64,000 nt of DNA from Ascaris suum (Eukaryota > Nematoda > Chromadorea > Rhabditida > Ascarididae): NCBI GenBank assembly GCA_013433145.1, contig CM024187.1:3674826-3738825 (forward strand), given 5' to 3'. Under the pieces are notes generated by a model that was not told where the DNA came from, did no database searches, and saw only the letters and a program-made list of their open reading frames with translations. Shown here piece by piece: positions 14,301 through 27,500 of this stretch (position 1 is its first letter; every line of letters begins with the position of its first letter). Position numbers and translations under genes: made by a program.

Positions 14301-16542
14301 GACATTGCATTTTCTCAAGTCTTGGAAGATGGTCTCAATTAGAGTGAACCTCAACTTGATCTCGATATGCACATATTTTTTGCTTCTGCTCGTTAGGGGT
14401 CTTCTATTCAAGAGCGTATGGTAGTTGTTAAGCTATCCCTAAAAATCTCATGGTTATTTATGATTGTCTGCTAAAAGTTGAAATGAAAAAACCGTTATTT
14501 ATGCTCCTTTGGTTATTTATATTTATACAAATGTCATCCTAAATTCTACTGTAACAAACACTCCAATTAAAAAAAAAAAAGAAAAGGTAGTAAGTTGTGG
14601 GAGTCAAAAAGTGCAACCGTTGTCAGTTGGTAACCAACGATAAGTGTTCAAGCGAAATTGGAGCACATCAATTCCTTTCACCCTCATCGGTTATTCTCAT
14701 TCACCTTTTTTTATTGCCTTCACTGATGTCCTTTCGTGCCAATAAAAACGAGTTTACGTGACGTATCGTTTCAGTGAATCAAGAATGCAACGATTTATAT
14801 CACACCTCTTGCCTGTGTTTGTCTGAGTACGTTAATCAATGAGTTCCACTAGAGTAATACTGATAACACGAAGTATAAGTTAGCAATAAATACTTAATTC
14901 TGGGCTTAAGCATATTATTTGACGCTTGTCCTAGGTTCCACAAGTTTAGGCTTATATAAATGAACATATCCGAGCCCATATTTAAGTTAAGAAGGACTCG
15001 GATTCAGAACAGCTGGTGATTCTGACAAACGGAACTTGCTCAATTAGTATAAAATATTGATTCGCTGATATTCTCAAGCGTAGCGGTGATCTAGTGGCCT
15101 AGCATGATTCATTCGATGGAATCAAATCAGTATATCCTTTAACAAATAAAGTGGACGAAGTTTATAAAAGAGTCGGAGTTAATGGAATTGACTCCTTCGC
15201 TTTAGAATTTCCAACTTGATTTAACAACCTCTAAAGTCACTCGCACCCTCTGAAGTCAGTTAGTTTTTATACACGTCGTAGTTTGGTTTGCGGTACTAAA
15301 CTCAGTAGAGCACCAACCTTGCTGACACCCGCACAAACACTAGCTAATTTTGCAAACTTCAGCTCAATTCACCAACTCTTTTGAAACTTATGAATAAAAA
15401 CAACAGCTCCCACCCAGTAAAGCCCATCCCAGCACCTGGAATTTTTCGATCATTAAATTTAGAGCCCACAAAGGAATCGCAGACCTTCTTCATCGTTGGA
15501 GGGGTGAAGGTCGGTCCTAAAGCACTTTTCTGTTTCTACCGTACCCTTTGCCAAAACTTGGCACCGTTCGTTGCGTCGAAACATCGCTGTTTTGTTATAA
15601 CGAATTTTTTCAATAACAATATTTTTTCACGTTTAAATTAGTTCTGTCAGGTGGTTCCTATAGGTGCAATCGAAGAAGAGAAGCGGAAAAGGTCGAGAGT
15701 ACATCTCACCACAAGTATTATTTACGGCGACAGAACTAAGATAAGTAGAATATCGAAGGTTTTCTCAACCGCAAGTCGGAGAACAGCAAATATCTGCAGG
15801 TGTTGTGTTTTTCATAGTGTCGCCCAACGAACACTGCATACATCTATTGTGATGCGGTGAGGACTGACTTCTGTTTGCGGTCACTGGTCGAAGTTTTCAA
15901 GGGAAAAGGAACCTTTTCAAAGAAGATTGGGTCTTCAACCGCTCAAGTAAAGAAAACAGGGCGAAGGTTGCGAGTTTCGACAAGAAAGTGAACGAAACTG
16001 AAGCAGTAGGAGAGGATTCACGAATATTTCGTTTCGAAAGTTCCACTTCAGGTCTGTGTCACATTTTCATTGCCCATTAGCCTGGAAGATACTCGGAACT
16101 TCGGCTGAAGAAAGCCACCACAACTTCTTGTCCAGCCGACAGGGCGCCAGCTCTTGCGTCCATCTAAAGTTGCTTTCGGATCATTTGAGCGTCGTACCCT
16201 TCAAATACTTACGAAACAACATCTCCTCTCTCCCTTCCAACTGAATAAACCTTATCGATATTATGCGTATGATACGTTTTCGTAAAGTTTGTTGTTTAAC
16301 CTGTAAACGAGTTTCGTTGTCGTATTGGAAGTAGCTGTGTCTTCGACTGTATTTGCTTTGTGCTGCATGTCTTAACTATGGTTACTTTGAAGTCATTCGC
16401 GTAACATTGCAAGCGAAGGCTCTTTATTGTTCCACTGATCGAACACCATTGACCTTTTCATTTCAGCTGGGTGTGGCTGAATAAAATTACCTGAATTTTC
16501 TCGATGAGAGGAGCCTTGCTGAAGCGACTAATGGGGAAAGAC

Positions 16543-16569
16543 CGGGATAAAAGCTCAGCTTTTATCCCG
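16543..16569. repeat. Perfect inverted repeat, 13-bp arms, 1-nt centre
   Basis: Left arm CGGGATAAAAGCT (16543-16555), centre C, right arm AGCTTTTATCCCG (16557-16569). All 13 positions pair. It stops abruptly on both sides. Could be a cruciform, a palindromic regulatory site or the remnant of a foldback element. Confidence 0.85.
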
Positions 16570-17215
16570 TCTCAGTAGTCGACGTATAAGTCTGGCAGAG
16601 TTTTTACGCCATGCAACAAGGTCTTATAGCTCTCAGTAAAGTGAAAGAACGGGAGCCAGATTGAGAGGGAAGGGAAAAGCTAGTGCCAAGTTGTATTGTT
16701 GCCTCTAATATGCAATGATTTGAGACAGAAGCAAAGCGATCCATTGCCATGCAAGTTTATGTCTCATAGCTATAGCAGTTCTCAAAGCGCAACCGTAAAC
16801 TTCTCTCGAGCATGACATGTAACTTGACGTAGGATAACGTTCGAGTCCTTTTTCTGGGATTTTGCGTAGTTGTGTTCGCAAAGCTTAATGCGCTTTGTGC
16901 GTATGTATACATGTTTACGTGTCCATCCACTACTGTCAGCTCGTGAATCGCTATAAGGTATAATGTGCGCCGCAAACTGATATTCCACACCGTTTTTCAG
17001 GTCGGCCTATCAGCATCGAAAGGAGTTAGAGGCATTTAAGGGCGCCGGAAAGCACACACGCACTTTACACTGGTCGGTTTTTCATCTTATACTGGATGGT
17101 CACCGAAAGATAAATTTGCGCGCACTCGGATTACTTGAAATATGAAATCATTCCGGATGTTTTATGATTTAGTGACTGTAAATTGCTTGATGGCTTATTG
17201 CTTGATTAGCAGAAC

Positions 17216-17440
17216 GACCGCTTCCTGAATTCAAACAGTAATTACAGGAGGCAGCAAATTGCCGAGTCTCTTGGAGTGCATCATCCAACAGTTACAGCTT
17301 GCCGCGCCCTTAATTTTTCAATTTTTAAGTACGAAGTGCTTCAGTTGCGAACTCAAACAAACATTTCAAACAGTGTAGCGTTAAGAACGCGAGAACGGTC
17401 CTCGTCTACTACAACTTTTTCTGCTTCACCGCGATCCACC
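17216..17440 (+). other. Open segment with helix-turn-helix-like peptide
   Basis: One plus frame is open over about 70 codons and contains RRQQIAESLGVHHPTV, shaped like the recognition-helix region of Tc1/mariner-type transposases or other HTH proteins. I see no catalytic DDE/D core, terminal repeats or start codon, so at most this is a decayed transposase fragment. Weak call. Confidence 0.25.
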
Positions 17441-18440
17441 ACCTAAGAGACGAATTCGCAACATTATCAGAAGTGGGGGCTAAGACGTGGGTTTGCGAGC
17501 GAGAGGGTTCCCTTTGCCTCCTTGGGGTGGACGAATCGATGAAGTTTTCCATTCTCAGTGATTTTCATGATTCATTCAAGAAGTGGCGAGAATTGCTGCC
17601 GTCTAACCGCTGCGCCTTTCCATCTCCAACCAGTAAACATGGAACGAGACCGCATTTTTCATTTTATTCCAGCGCATCAAAGTTTAAAATGAACAGAAGC
17701 ATGTGAACATCGAAAAAGGGCGTAACATGAGCAGAACAACAATCTCTGCGTTTGAAGCAGTAGTTTGAAGGTCGAAAAGGTTCAGCGCAGGTTTAGAAGC
17801 TGAAGGAGCACGTGGATTACGATAGCGACAAAAAGCAGATTCTAGGTCTGAGAACTCGAAGATACCTGCAACACTTTTAAGACGCAAAATTTTTTGCGGA
17901 GTGAAATCCATGCTTATGCTGGCCGGAACGAGAGGGAGTAGGGGGAGGGCAGACTAAAAAATTTCTGAGAACGAGTGTTGGAAAAGCCGCCCATGGTTTT
18001 ATAACTGGGAATGCAATCAATGTAGAGCATCTTTATGACTTGATAATTCAAAAATTCGAGGAATTTCGTTGAGCATTCTAATTAGAAATGCACAGGTCGG
18101 TGCATTTGCCCAGGTGAACAATAAAGGAGCCAGTTTTGTATAGTTGTAATGTTCCTTTATGCAATGCAATAGAGATTCGATGGATATTGATGAAAGTGAA
18201 GTCCGAGTGTTTTCTTTGACGAACTCTAGATATGATGCCTCCAAATTCTTTAAACTTGCATAACAAAGCAAACTCAAAAAAGCATCTAGATTCCTTCGAA
18301 TCAATGAAGAAAGAACGAAGGCAAAGGAAATACGTTGATTTCAGGTAGATTTGAAAGGAGAATTCGCACTGTTTTTATATATGGCCAGTATTCTGTTTTC
18401 TTCTGAATATCATAAAGCATGAAGCATTTTAACTGACTGT

Positions 18441-18450
18441 TTTGTTCTAG
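18441..18450 (+). promoter_or_regulatory. Candidate trans-splice acceptor upstream of RING1-type gene
   Basis: TTTGTTCTAG followed about 105 nt later by the first in-frame Met (18555) of the RING gene. A spliced-leader acceptor is the simplest reading in a nematode, but an internal cis-acceptor with an upstream exon cannot be excluded. Confidence 0.35.
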
Positions 18451-18554
18451 GTTATTGCGTAATCTCTGCTGTACTATTTCGTATGATTATATTGTGGAAA
18501 TTACTTGAGTATAAATTCGTTGAGTAGATATCGCGATTCTTTGTATAACTGTTT

Positions 18555-21500
18555 ATGCAAATGATGGATCGAACATGCCGTTGTAGTGGAGTGCAAACAA
18601 GCAGCGTTCGGTATTGTATGGTATCGGCGCGAGGAGAGGGCGCAGTTGCGCTGTTCCGTCGTGGTGGCAGTACTACACATATGCGTCTCACTGCTTACGA
18701 ACGTGCTCGCAAGCCGCATCAGTTGCGCACTGGCGTTGATACACGTACGGTCCGTATCGAATGGATTGCCAGTGAACTCACCTGTGGACTATGCAAGAAG
18801 ACCATTCAAAACGCGATGGTCATCAGGGTATTTACCAGTTTCATGTTTTCTAGCACGGCTACGTGGCATGCCCTTTCACCCTATCCGAAAATTGCGAAAT
18901 TCATTGAGAGGTTTCTGGAAATTGGGGAGGAGGGTGGGTTGGAAGGAAGAAATGTGTGCTTCGTAGCTTATGCAAAATGGATTCTTTCACCATACTTTTT
19001 AATGTCCGCCCTTGAGTCTGTGGAGTGATGAGCCTCGCGCATTCAATTGTCCGCACTTAGCTACAGTCGCAGCTGAAGAACAAGAGCCGAAATGGTCATC
19101 GGGCGTTTTTTTTTGTTAATTCATGAGGATCGGGCCAAGGCATTCATAGATTCTTTAACCATACCTTTTAATGTCCTGTTCGTCCGTTTCATTCGATCTG
19201 AGGATAGAGAGGGGAAAGTAAAAATTCTTTTTACTTCATGACAAGCTAAATGCTGAGAAAAAAACTGCTCATGATGTAGGCGAATTCAGTAGCACTTAAA
19301 ATTGTTCTCGCTGAAACTTCGGACTAAAGGATGTGGGCGTTGGCGCCATAATTAAATGCCAACATGAACGCCGACGGTCTTTGGTCTCTCCTTTCCCATC
19401 CCCCATCTTTCACTTGATGAAGTTGTCTTAAATATCCAGCTTTTCGTGTATGCATTTCCAAAAATTTCTCTATTAGACTTCCAGGATTTCTGCGACTCAG
19501 GGTAGATGATTTGAGAGTTCATAATTTTGTATATTTTAGAATTGTATGCATCGGTTTTGTGCCGATTGCATTCTGCCAAAGATTCACACCGGAACAAAGA
19601 AGTGCCCGTTGTGTAAGAAGGTTCTTCCGAAGAAAACACCGCTGAAGAGTGATGCGAACTTCGATTCGGTTATTAATAAGGTACATAAATCTTTATTTAT
19701 GCTTTGTCCGTTCGACTTGCAAGATAGCAGTGCCAGTTTCTTCACGATTTCCTTTTGCCACATACGGTGCTGTTTAAAAGTGCACAAAAGCACCGTGTCA
19801 AAATTCTTCAATAATTGTGTGCAGAAGAAGTTATTATTGTTAAATGAGCGAGGGACGTCGATTTGAGCCTATTTATAACTGATTTCCCTACGGTTAGTTT
19901 TCGAATCGCACAGTCATTTGTTATTGGGATCGTTAAAGTGATAGCGTTTATCACGCAAAGGTGATAACATATGAGGGAAAATAAGAGGGGTTGGAAATTC
20001 TCCGTCGTTTATCGAAGTTCAAATTTCAGTTTGCGATGACGCCCGAACGCAGGTGCCTTAAGAGGTCAATATCAGAGTCAAACAATTTGAGTAAGTGTAT
20101 CAGTTGGTCTCTTTTCTGGATGGTCAAGATCCATCTATTAAGTGATTTCGTTGAGTAATCATTGAAGTACTATTCCCATAAGAAATGCTTAATTGAAAGC
20201 GGAAAGAAAAGTGAAACCGCGTATGGACCCGTCAGTGAAGGCGGTTTAGCAACACTACTGGAATTTTTGCTCGACAAGTTTATAAATTTGGTCAGTTTAT
20301 GAACCTTAGAACGTTTTCCAGCAATATTTTATTTTTCTATCTATCGTGTTTCACTTGTCTCAGTAATATTTTTTGCAGAGTCGATGCTTGCTTGTTTTTG
20401 TTTGTTCCGCTTGTGTCACTTCAGTGTTTATCAGGGAATAGTATATCTTACCGTAGTTTACAATGATTTTCAGGTCGCTTTTGTATTGTGGAAATTAAAT
20501 CAGTTTTTATTATTCCATCAGTATTTCGCTAAAGTTTTACCGTTGTTTCATTGATAGCTGTCTTAGGTTTTGCTAAGCGGCGATTGTTCCCTTTCGATAA
20601 AAAGACGCCGACAAAGCGTGCCAGCCAATCGGATGTTATGCTCACGCATGCTTCACCACAACAAACATCACCTTCTAAAGTTCGCCCACAAGTAGCTGTC
20701 AAGGTTATTTTTCTTTCTCAATAACAACTTTATTGGGAGTGCAATGCGCTTATGCAGGTTTTCAGAATTTTCATCGAAGGCAAGCTAAAAGAACTAATAA
20801 AGAACTGTTGAAACTAAAAGCTACCGCATTTAGGATATAAAATAAAATCAAATAATCACGACAAATTTTAGCACAACTCGGAAAACGAAGGCTGCTTAGA
20901 TGCAGCAGCTATATTTTTATTTTCTTCAGCGGTCACTTGAATATTCTACAATAAAATGTGCTAACACTGGTCACCCATGGTCACTGCTCACGTCTCTCAT
21001 GTCCTGTTGAAAACTAGGTGCAGCAGGTTGGTCGTGCCACGCTTTGCCTTCGCTATCTTGTCAGTTGTTGATAACTGTTGAATTGCTACCACCTGTCCTA
21101 TAGTCTCTAATAAAAATCCGCTGAGCTTACAGATTTCTAGAAGGTTCGAAGGAAAGAGTTGTTGAAAGTTATGTAGCGTTTCGTATTATCATCTGTTGTT
21201 TCTAGCGTCAATTTGCGAACACGTGAGCATGGAAAGGCTTAAGTATCCTGCACACTGTTTACGTTTCAGCCTGAATCAGTCGTCGAGGTCCCTTCATATA
21301 ATGACGTTAAGCCCACGATTGTGGTAGATTCCCGTTCTGAGACGTCAGAGCCATCGCTAGTTATCGATGACGGTGGCGCTATCGGTTAGTGCCTTGACCT
21401 TCGTAGGGTTATGAAAAGATACCATGGCAATTTCATCAATCACCAAATTCCTTTCTTCTTCTTTTTAATAGCTGAATGAAAGCTCGACATTTTCTTGGTC

Positions 21501-24500
21501 ACGTTTTGCTTCCCATTTCTGTGAACGTTCTGTGCGTGTCATTGTTGACTTTTATTTGGGTGAATGGGCTTCGTCATCGATTGTTCAGCGAACTATTTCT
21601 GCGGAAAATTTTTAACGATGTTTTTCTTGTAAAGGGATGAGAGGCAAAAAAGATTGCTTTCGTCTGATTCACAGGGAACAGACGAATCAGGAACAGGAAT
21701 CAGGAATCAAGAACAGAAGGAATTAGTTACAGTCAGCTTGTATTTTTGTTGATTCATATCAAAGTTAAATACTGAATGAATTGTGATTGCTCGATGCGAA
21801 CGAACTGAAAGATGTTTTGCAGAGGACGCGGCTGGTTTGTCGCAACCGACCTCATCAAACACACCGGTCAGTCAATCTGGTGTTGCTGCTGTCGACGAGC
21901 AGACTAAGAGCGTCACAGAGCCACACAAATCACCGGTAACCGTTCCTACTTATCAGCGATTGAGCGTCGTTGATAGTTCCGCATAACTACGCACATTTTT
22001 ATATCACTCATTTTTAAAGATGTGGAATAATTCCTTTTTCATTACATTGAAAATTTTTTTCATTTCATTACGTACACACTGTCTATATGCACATAACTAT
22101 GTCACATTTCAGAACAAATCGAACACGGCTTTCGTTGTACAAAGAGGTTCGGTGGTAAATTTCTCTCCACCAAGTGGCGCGTCGTTGGTCGTTCTCGGTA
22201 CGGGTATCAGTATTGATGATGAAACATCGAAACGTCTCGTGGCAAGTGGGCACTGTGATGCTCCTCCGATTATTGTGCTGCAGAATTCGCCACCTTCAGG
22301 TGACTTTTTATTCAGATCCACGTTCGTTATTTATTGTTGAAAATTCCTTGTCCAGTAACATTTGTTTGTTCAGATATTTCTTTCCTCACTATATTTGTTA
22401 TTTTTGCGCTGAGAGTAACTTTTGTTTGATGTTCTGGACTGCAGAACAGGCGACAGAAGCCCTGCTCACTGAGGAGGATGGAATGCAAAAATATAAATAA
22501 GCAAAATAGACCGTTGTATCACGCAAACAGCAAGCAACATATTTTGCTGATTAAATGCTCAGGTAGATCACCACAGTTGTTATTTGTCCTTAAATAAAAT
22601 GTTGCATCCAGCATTTTAGGCTTTCTGGATTTTTTGTGAGGTTTTATTTTCGATCATGCGTTTTTTTTCAATGTTTGCTCTGATGTATGTTGCAAAGAAA
22701 TTTTAATTTTTTCGTTGCATTCGACTGTTCTGTTGTAAAAGCCATCCTTTTCTATCCGACTGGTTAAAGAAACGACGTTGTTGTTTGAGTTATCGAAAGT
22801 TGTTTGAGTTGAGAGCTCTTCAGGTCGATTGAATGGGTTTTGAGAGTGCAAAGATGAATGCGGGCAGTCAGACACAAATCAATTCTCGGGCGAGTGCAAC
22901 AAATATCGAACGGGGCAAAGTATGTGCCAATTCAGCCTCATCCAGGTGCGCAGATTCAGCCTACAACGCTGGGGACTTCTTCGAATGACACTTCAAATGT
23001 AAGAATACTTTTATTTCGCTTCTCTGATTTCTGCCATTTATTGTGATTATTCAACACTTATCCTAGTGTCATTAAATATTCACTGCCTTAATTGTACGGC
23101 TCCCATTCATCCTTGCATTGCTACTGTTGCCGTCGTTTTCATGCTTGTCATATTGCTATCATTATTGCTACTATTTTATTAATTTTATTACTGTTATAAT
23201 TAGTTTTATTATTATTTTCACCATTAGCACTATTGCTGTTAACATTACTTATCATGTATTACTATCATTATTATTACACCGCTGTTTTAAATTTTATTTA
23301 TGTTGTAGGTTTGGTTTTTGATACTGAAAAACAACCCTTTTGTAAAGGATTGTTGCAAGAGTTGTTCATTCTATTTTAAACCGATTAACTTTACAAACGT
23401 TTATATGCAAATTTTCCTATCTTTTTCAATTTTGTGCGAATTTCTGCATACCGCTATTGCTCACCTTGTCTGTTTTTCCTCTTTTCTTGCCGAATTTTTG
23501 GTACCATTCCTCCAACACCTATGAAAACACTGCGGCGAACTGTTTTTGGAAACGAGGGAAAGAGAAAGCATCAATCACCGTGTTACTATATGAAAATATT
23601 CGCCACTTCTTATGAGGCTTTCGCATTCCAGTTGCGGCTTGTAGTCTACAGGTTGGCGTACTTCACTTCCGCATCAGTTACAGTGATTTATTTTTTCCAG
23701 AATTGTTATTCAGAAATTAGTAAACTCAGTGTGCAACTATTGGAGCTAAATTGAAGTGCGAATATTTAGGTGAGTGATTCGCAGCCTCAGCGAGGGTTCT
23801 CGGTACATGCAAGTACATCAAACGCACAAACGCCAACTACATCACAGGGTTCACAACAACCGGTATTTTTTTACTTTGTTTATTGTATTTTCTCATTCCA
23901 ATCAATTCTTTCTTTTATTGTTTTAGTGGTTTTTGCTCTGCATAATGCATGTATAAAATAGAAGGGATAAAAGTTTCTTTTACTCCCACCCTCTTTTTTC
24001 GCTCACATACTGCGGATAAAAGGAGAGGCCTTTCACATTCGGTGAGGCTGTTTGACTAGCGCTGGAAATCTTGTTACGCAGAAACAAGCAGGATGATGAG
24101 CTTTAGTGAATTCAGGTCCATAAGCAGGTAAGTGCTTTTAATGAAAGCGTGTCAATCGTTATAAGTGATACTCATCTGAGAGCTATCGCATTACTTTTTG
24201 AAGCACCGGGACGACAGATATACTTCAGATTCTTTGGGGCTGTAGTTTTCATTTAGTTGGACTGGATTGATGGATCATAGAAACTTGTTTTTTACTGCAT
24301 CGTGGATCCTTCCCGTGTGTCTCCTAAATTCTCTTATAGTTCTGAGTACCAGCGGATATTTCATGTAGCCGTTTGTGGTGAGGTGGAGGGAGAGACTTCA
24401 ACACTTCATTCATAGATGTTTACGCAATTTCAGACTATTTCGTCGCCTGAGCAAAAAAGCTCAACAGTGTGCAACTCCCCGATTGTGAACGGCATTGTGG

Positions 24501-27500
24501 TGCCTGCTTCTCGTTTGTCGAACGAAACTAATGTGGACGATTCGAGTAAGTAGATTGTTTTTATACGCGTTTAACGGAGTCGAATTTGACCTCTGAAATG
24601 TCGGATCGAAGAGAGCAGGCGTTGGGGCGATAAAATCCTTTATTCCTCATAGGGACTTACAACTTGCAAAGGGGATGAGGCACGGAAGGTCTTCATTGCG
24701 TACGTACTGCAGGCAGGTCTTCTTTTGCACTCTTCTTTGCGACGCGCAAATTCAATGTTGTCTGTGAGTGGAATACAGATAAAAAGATCCGCGATGATGT
24801 CCACGAGTATTGGTGACGGGGTTGCGAGTCTTCCGTCCCCTCTTCTTATAGGGCCCACACAGCAATCACCATGCAGTTTAATAAGCAATGCGTTGTTGGT
24901 ATCCTGAACTACAACCCATCCGCATGCTATGTTTTATTTGCAAGCAGTCGATTTCAGAGGTGGCCTGTTAAGTCACTTCAGCGATTGTTTTGGTAAATGT
25001 GATATAACTTGCGCCTCCTCACAGATCTGTAGCAACTTATAGGAAATCTCTATTGCATTGGGAATCATCAGACCTGTGCAGAATTCTTATTGTTATGTGA
25101 TCTCCGACGGCTTAGTAGCCAGACAGCCGCAAGGAGTCTCTGGAGCTTAATCGGAAGTCACTGCATCTTTGCCTTAAACTTCTCTAGTCTTGTAGTAACT
25201 CCAGTAGGAAGTATCTACGGCTGTAACCAATTCCTTCTGACAGTTTCGATCTGCGGAATCGGAAAGTTGCGCGCTTTTGCGGGGCAATCTTCATCTGCCA
25301 TATTTTACTATTATTGGCAAATAAGCTGTTTTCTTGCGTTGCGCTTCACTAAATTTTCTAATGGTTACTCTCTGTGGGGAAGTACAAAGCTTACTGCTCA
25401 TCTTTATACATGGGAGTGTTAGTCGAAAAGGATTGCAATGAATTAACGTGAATCCGTTCTGAAAATTTAGTGAACTTAAAATCGATAGCATTGCTTTGCA
25501 CTTAATGTTTAGTGGATGGGTTGTAGTTCAGGATACCAACAATTGCTTTTTAAAATTGTCCGGTCTGTTCGTGTTGGTGACCTCAAAGCAATACTTACCG
25601 TGCACGACGTGCAGACATACGCATTTGCTCCCGACCATATAAAACATCTATGCGCGCAACACCTGCCAATGTGCATGCGTTATGACATGAAGAAGGTATC
25701 CCTTCTAGCGTGGACTTTCAGTAAATCAGCTTAAGCAGGATTCTGGAAGTTTTCCAGACTCCTGTTTAAGTGGTCTGAAGACAGGGGAAGCAGGCTTGGT
25801 CTCTTTCCACAGCAGGTATTCGAGAAGCATCGGTATTCCGTTAGCGAATAAAGGCAACGCATTTAGCTGCCTTCTTTCAATAAATTGTCACGAGAAATGC
25901 GCTGTGAATAGGGATAGGAGCAACGAGCTCCCGGTTTCCTCAAAAGTACGCTTCTCGCTGACATGGCTTATCTTGGATCGGCGCTAATTTAGCCGGCATT
26001 GAGCGAGCTCATGGCTGGCATTCATCCTGTCCTATATTTCTGTTAAGTTTCAACTCTTTTAAAGCTGATTGCTCCCTGTGACAGTCTCTGTGATGTTCTT
26101 ACAAGATTTCGGTGTTATATTATGGACATTTCGACATTGTGCGAATGTGACCGGTCCTGTTTTGTACTGCACATTTTCGATTACATTCGCTTTACTATAG
26201 GGCATCTCAGACGTTCGTTTCCAAAGAATTGTTACAATTTCTCAGCCACATCCCACAGCGTCCTGTTAGCAGAGTGGAACGTAGCACGAGTGGCAGATAT
26301 TGGGCAGCGGTTTGGCCACTCTTCGAACAATGCAGTTCGTAAATGCAGGTTAATGCATTGTTTTGTTGGGAGTGACGAACATAACAACGACCTTACCGAT
26401 TGCTAGGATATTACTGAAATAAAGGTCTTTATTATTGCGAACGGCGCATTGTGGAAAAGCTGCTGTCATTAAGCCCATCTCTCAACTTGCATTATTCTTT
26501 CTCATGATGCGTTCATTGCAGCAAAGAATTTATCGCGTACGACTGAAGATAGCACACAGATGGCGTCCCCTTGTGGAGCCAGTATTTCATCACCATCAGA
26601 TTATTTATTTTTACCGCCTAAGCAAAGAATGTCAATTGGAATCGAAGCCGAACTGGTACTTTATCCGGAAGCAAGCGTTACGCTCGATAAAAAGCTTCCC
26701 GATGCGGCCAAACGGCCGCGATTCGTTGTTACTTATCCGGGCGCTACTGGTTAGTCTTCACTCAAAGTGCTTATTGCTGTTATTCTCAGTGGTTGGACAC
26801 TGGGCCCTTTAGGCTATTATGTTCGCGTTCATATTCAAAAGTAGAATCGCTGTAACTGATTTTCTACGGAAAGAGAAGCAAGGTATAAGAGAAGGGGTGA
26901 AGGTCGTTTCCGTTGAGACGTTTTGATTGCTGTTGCACGAAGTTCAGGAAGTTTACAGTCGAAAATGTGACAAGGTCCCAGTCTGTCGATATGTTGCTCC
27001 ATCGAGCCTTGCGATTGCAAACTTATGTTGCGGAAATTGTCGTTCTTGCAGCGTGGGGTTCAATCGAAGATCTCATAGGCGCTGACGCTTCATTTTCTTG
27101 ATCATAAATTAAACCTAGTGCTTATGAGCAAGTTGCTTGCCTAAACTTCTTCGCTTCCTAAGACATTAAGTTGCATAGACGAGGAAGTTGAAATCATCGC
27201 GAGCTAAACAGCGAGGCATGTATAAATAAAAACGTACAATGGAGCCGAGCTGTCTTTGTTTTCATGTGCACAGTAGACGATATTTCATGCATTTCATGTG
27301 TTGAATTTCATTTGAATACTCGTTTTATTTCAGTGGGTCATTTATGTGAGTACATAATGCAGCGGATAGCGGTTGAAAGCGGCAGTTCACGGCTGAGAAA
27401 AGGGTATGTCCGTTTGCTGTGTTGACGTCTCTTATTTGTAATGCCAACATGATGGTCTTTCTTTACTTTGCGCCTTCCACCGTTGCAGTAGGTCATATGG

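Larger units (their letters stand above)
10310..18450. other. Large gene-poor interval between divergent genes
   Basis: About 8 kb upstream of both the minus-strand tetraspanin and the plus-strand RING1-type gene, so it must contain both promoters. Apart from a GT microsatellite near 11290, a helix-turn-helix-like open segment near 17.25 kb and a perfect 13-bp inverted repeat near 16.55 kb, I see no supported gene. Open frames (for example 12228-12443, 15381-15641) lack recognisable domains or splice context. Confidence 0.55.

Noticed and set aside
18017..18304. 95-codon minus-strand open frame
   Set aside because: Composition is acceptable but there is no family resemblance, no flanking exon and no promoter-side support; likely chance in AT-rich DNA.
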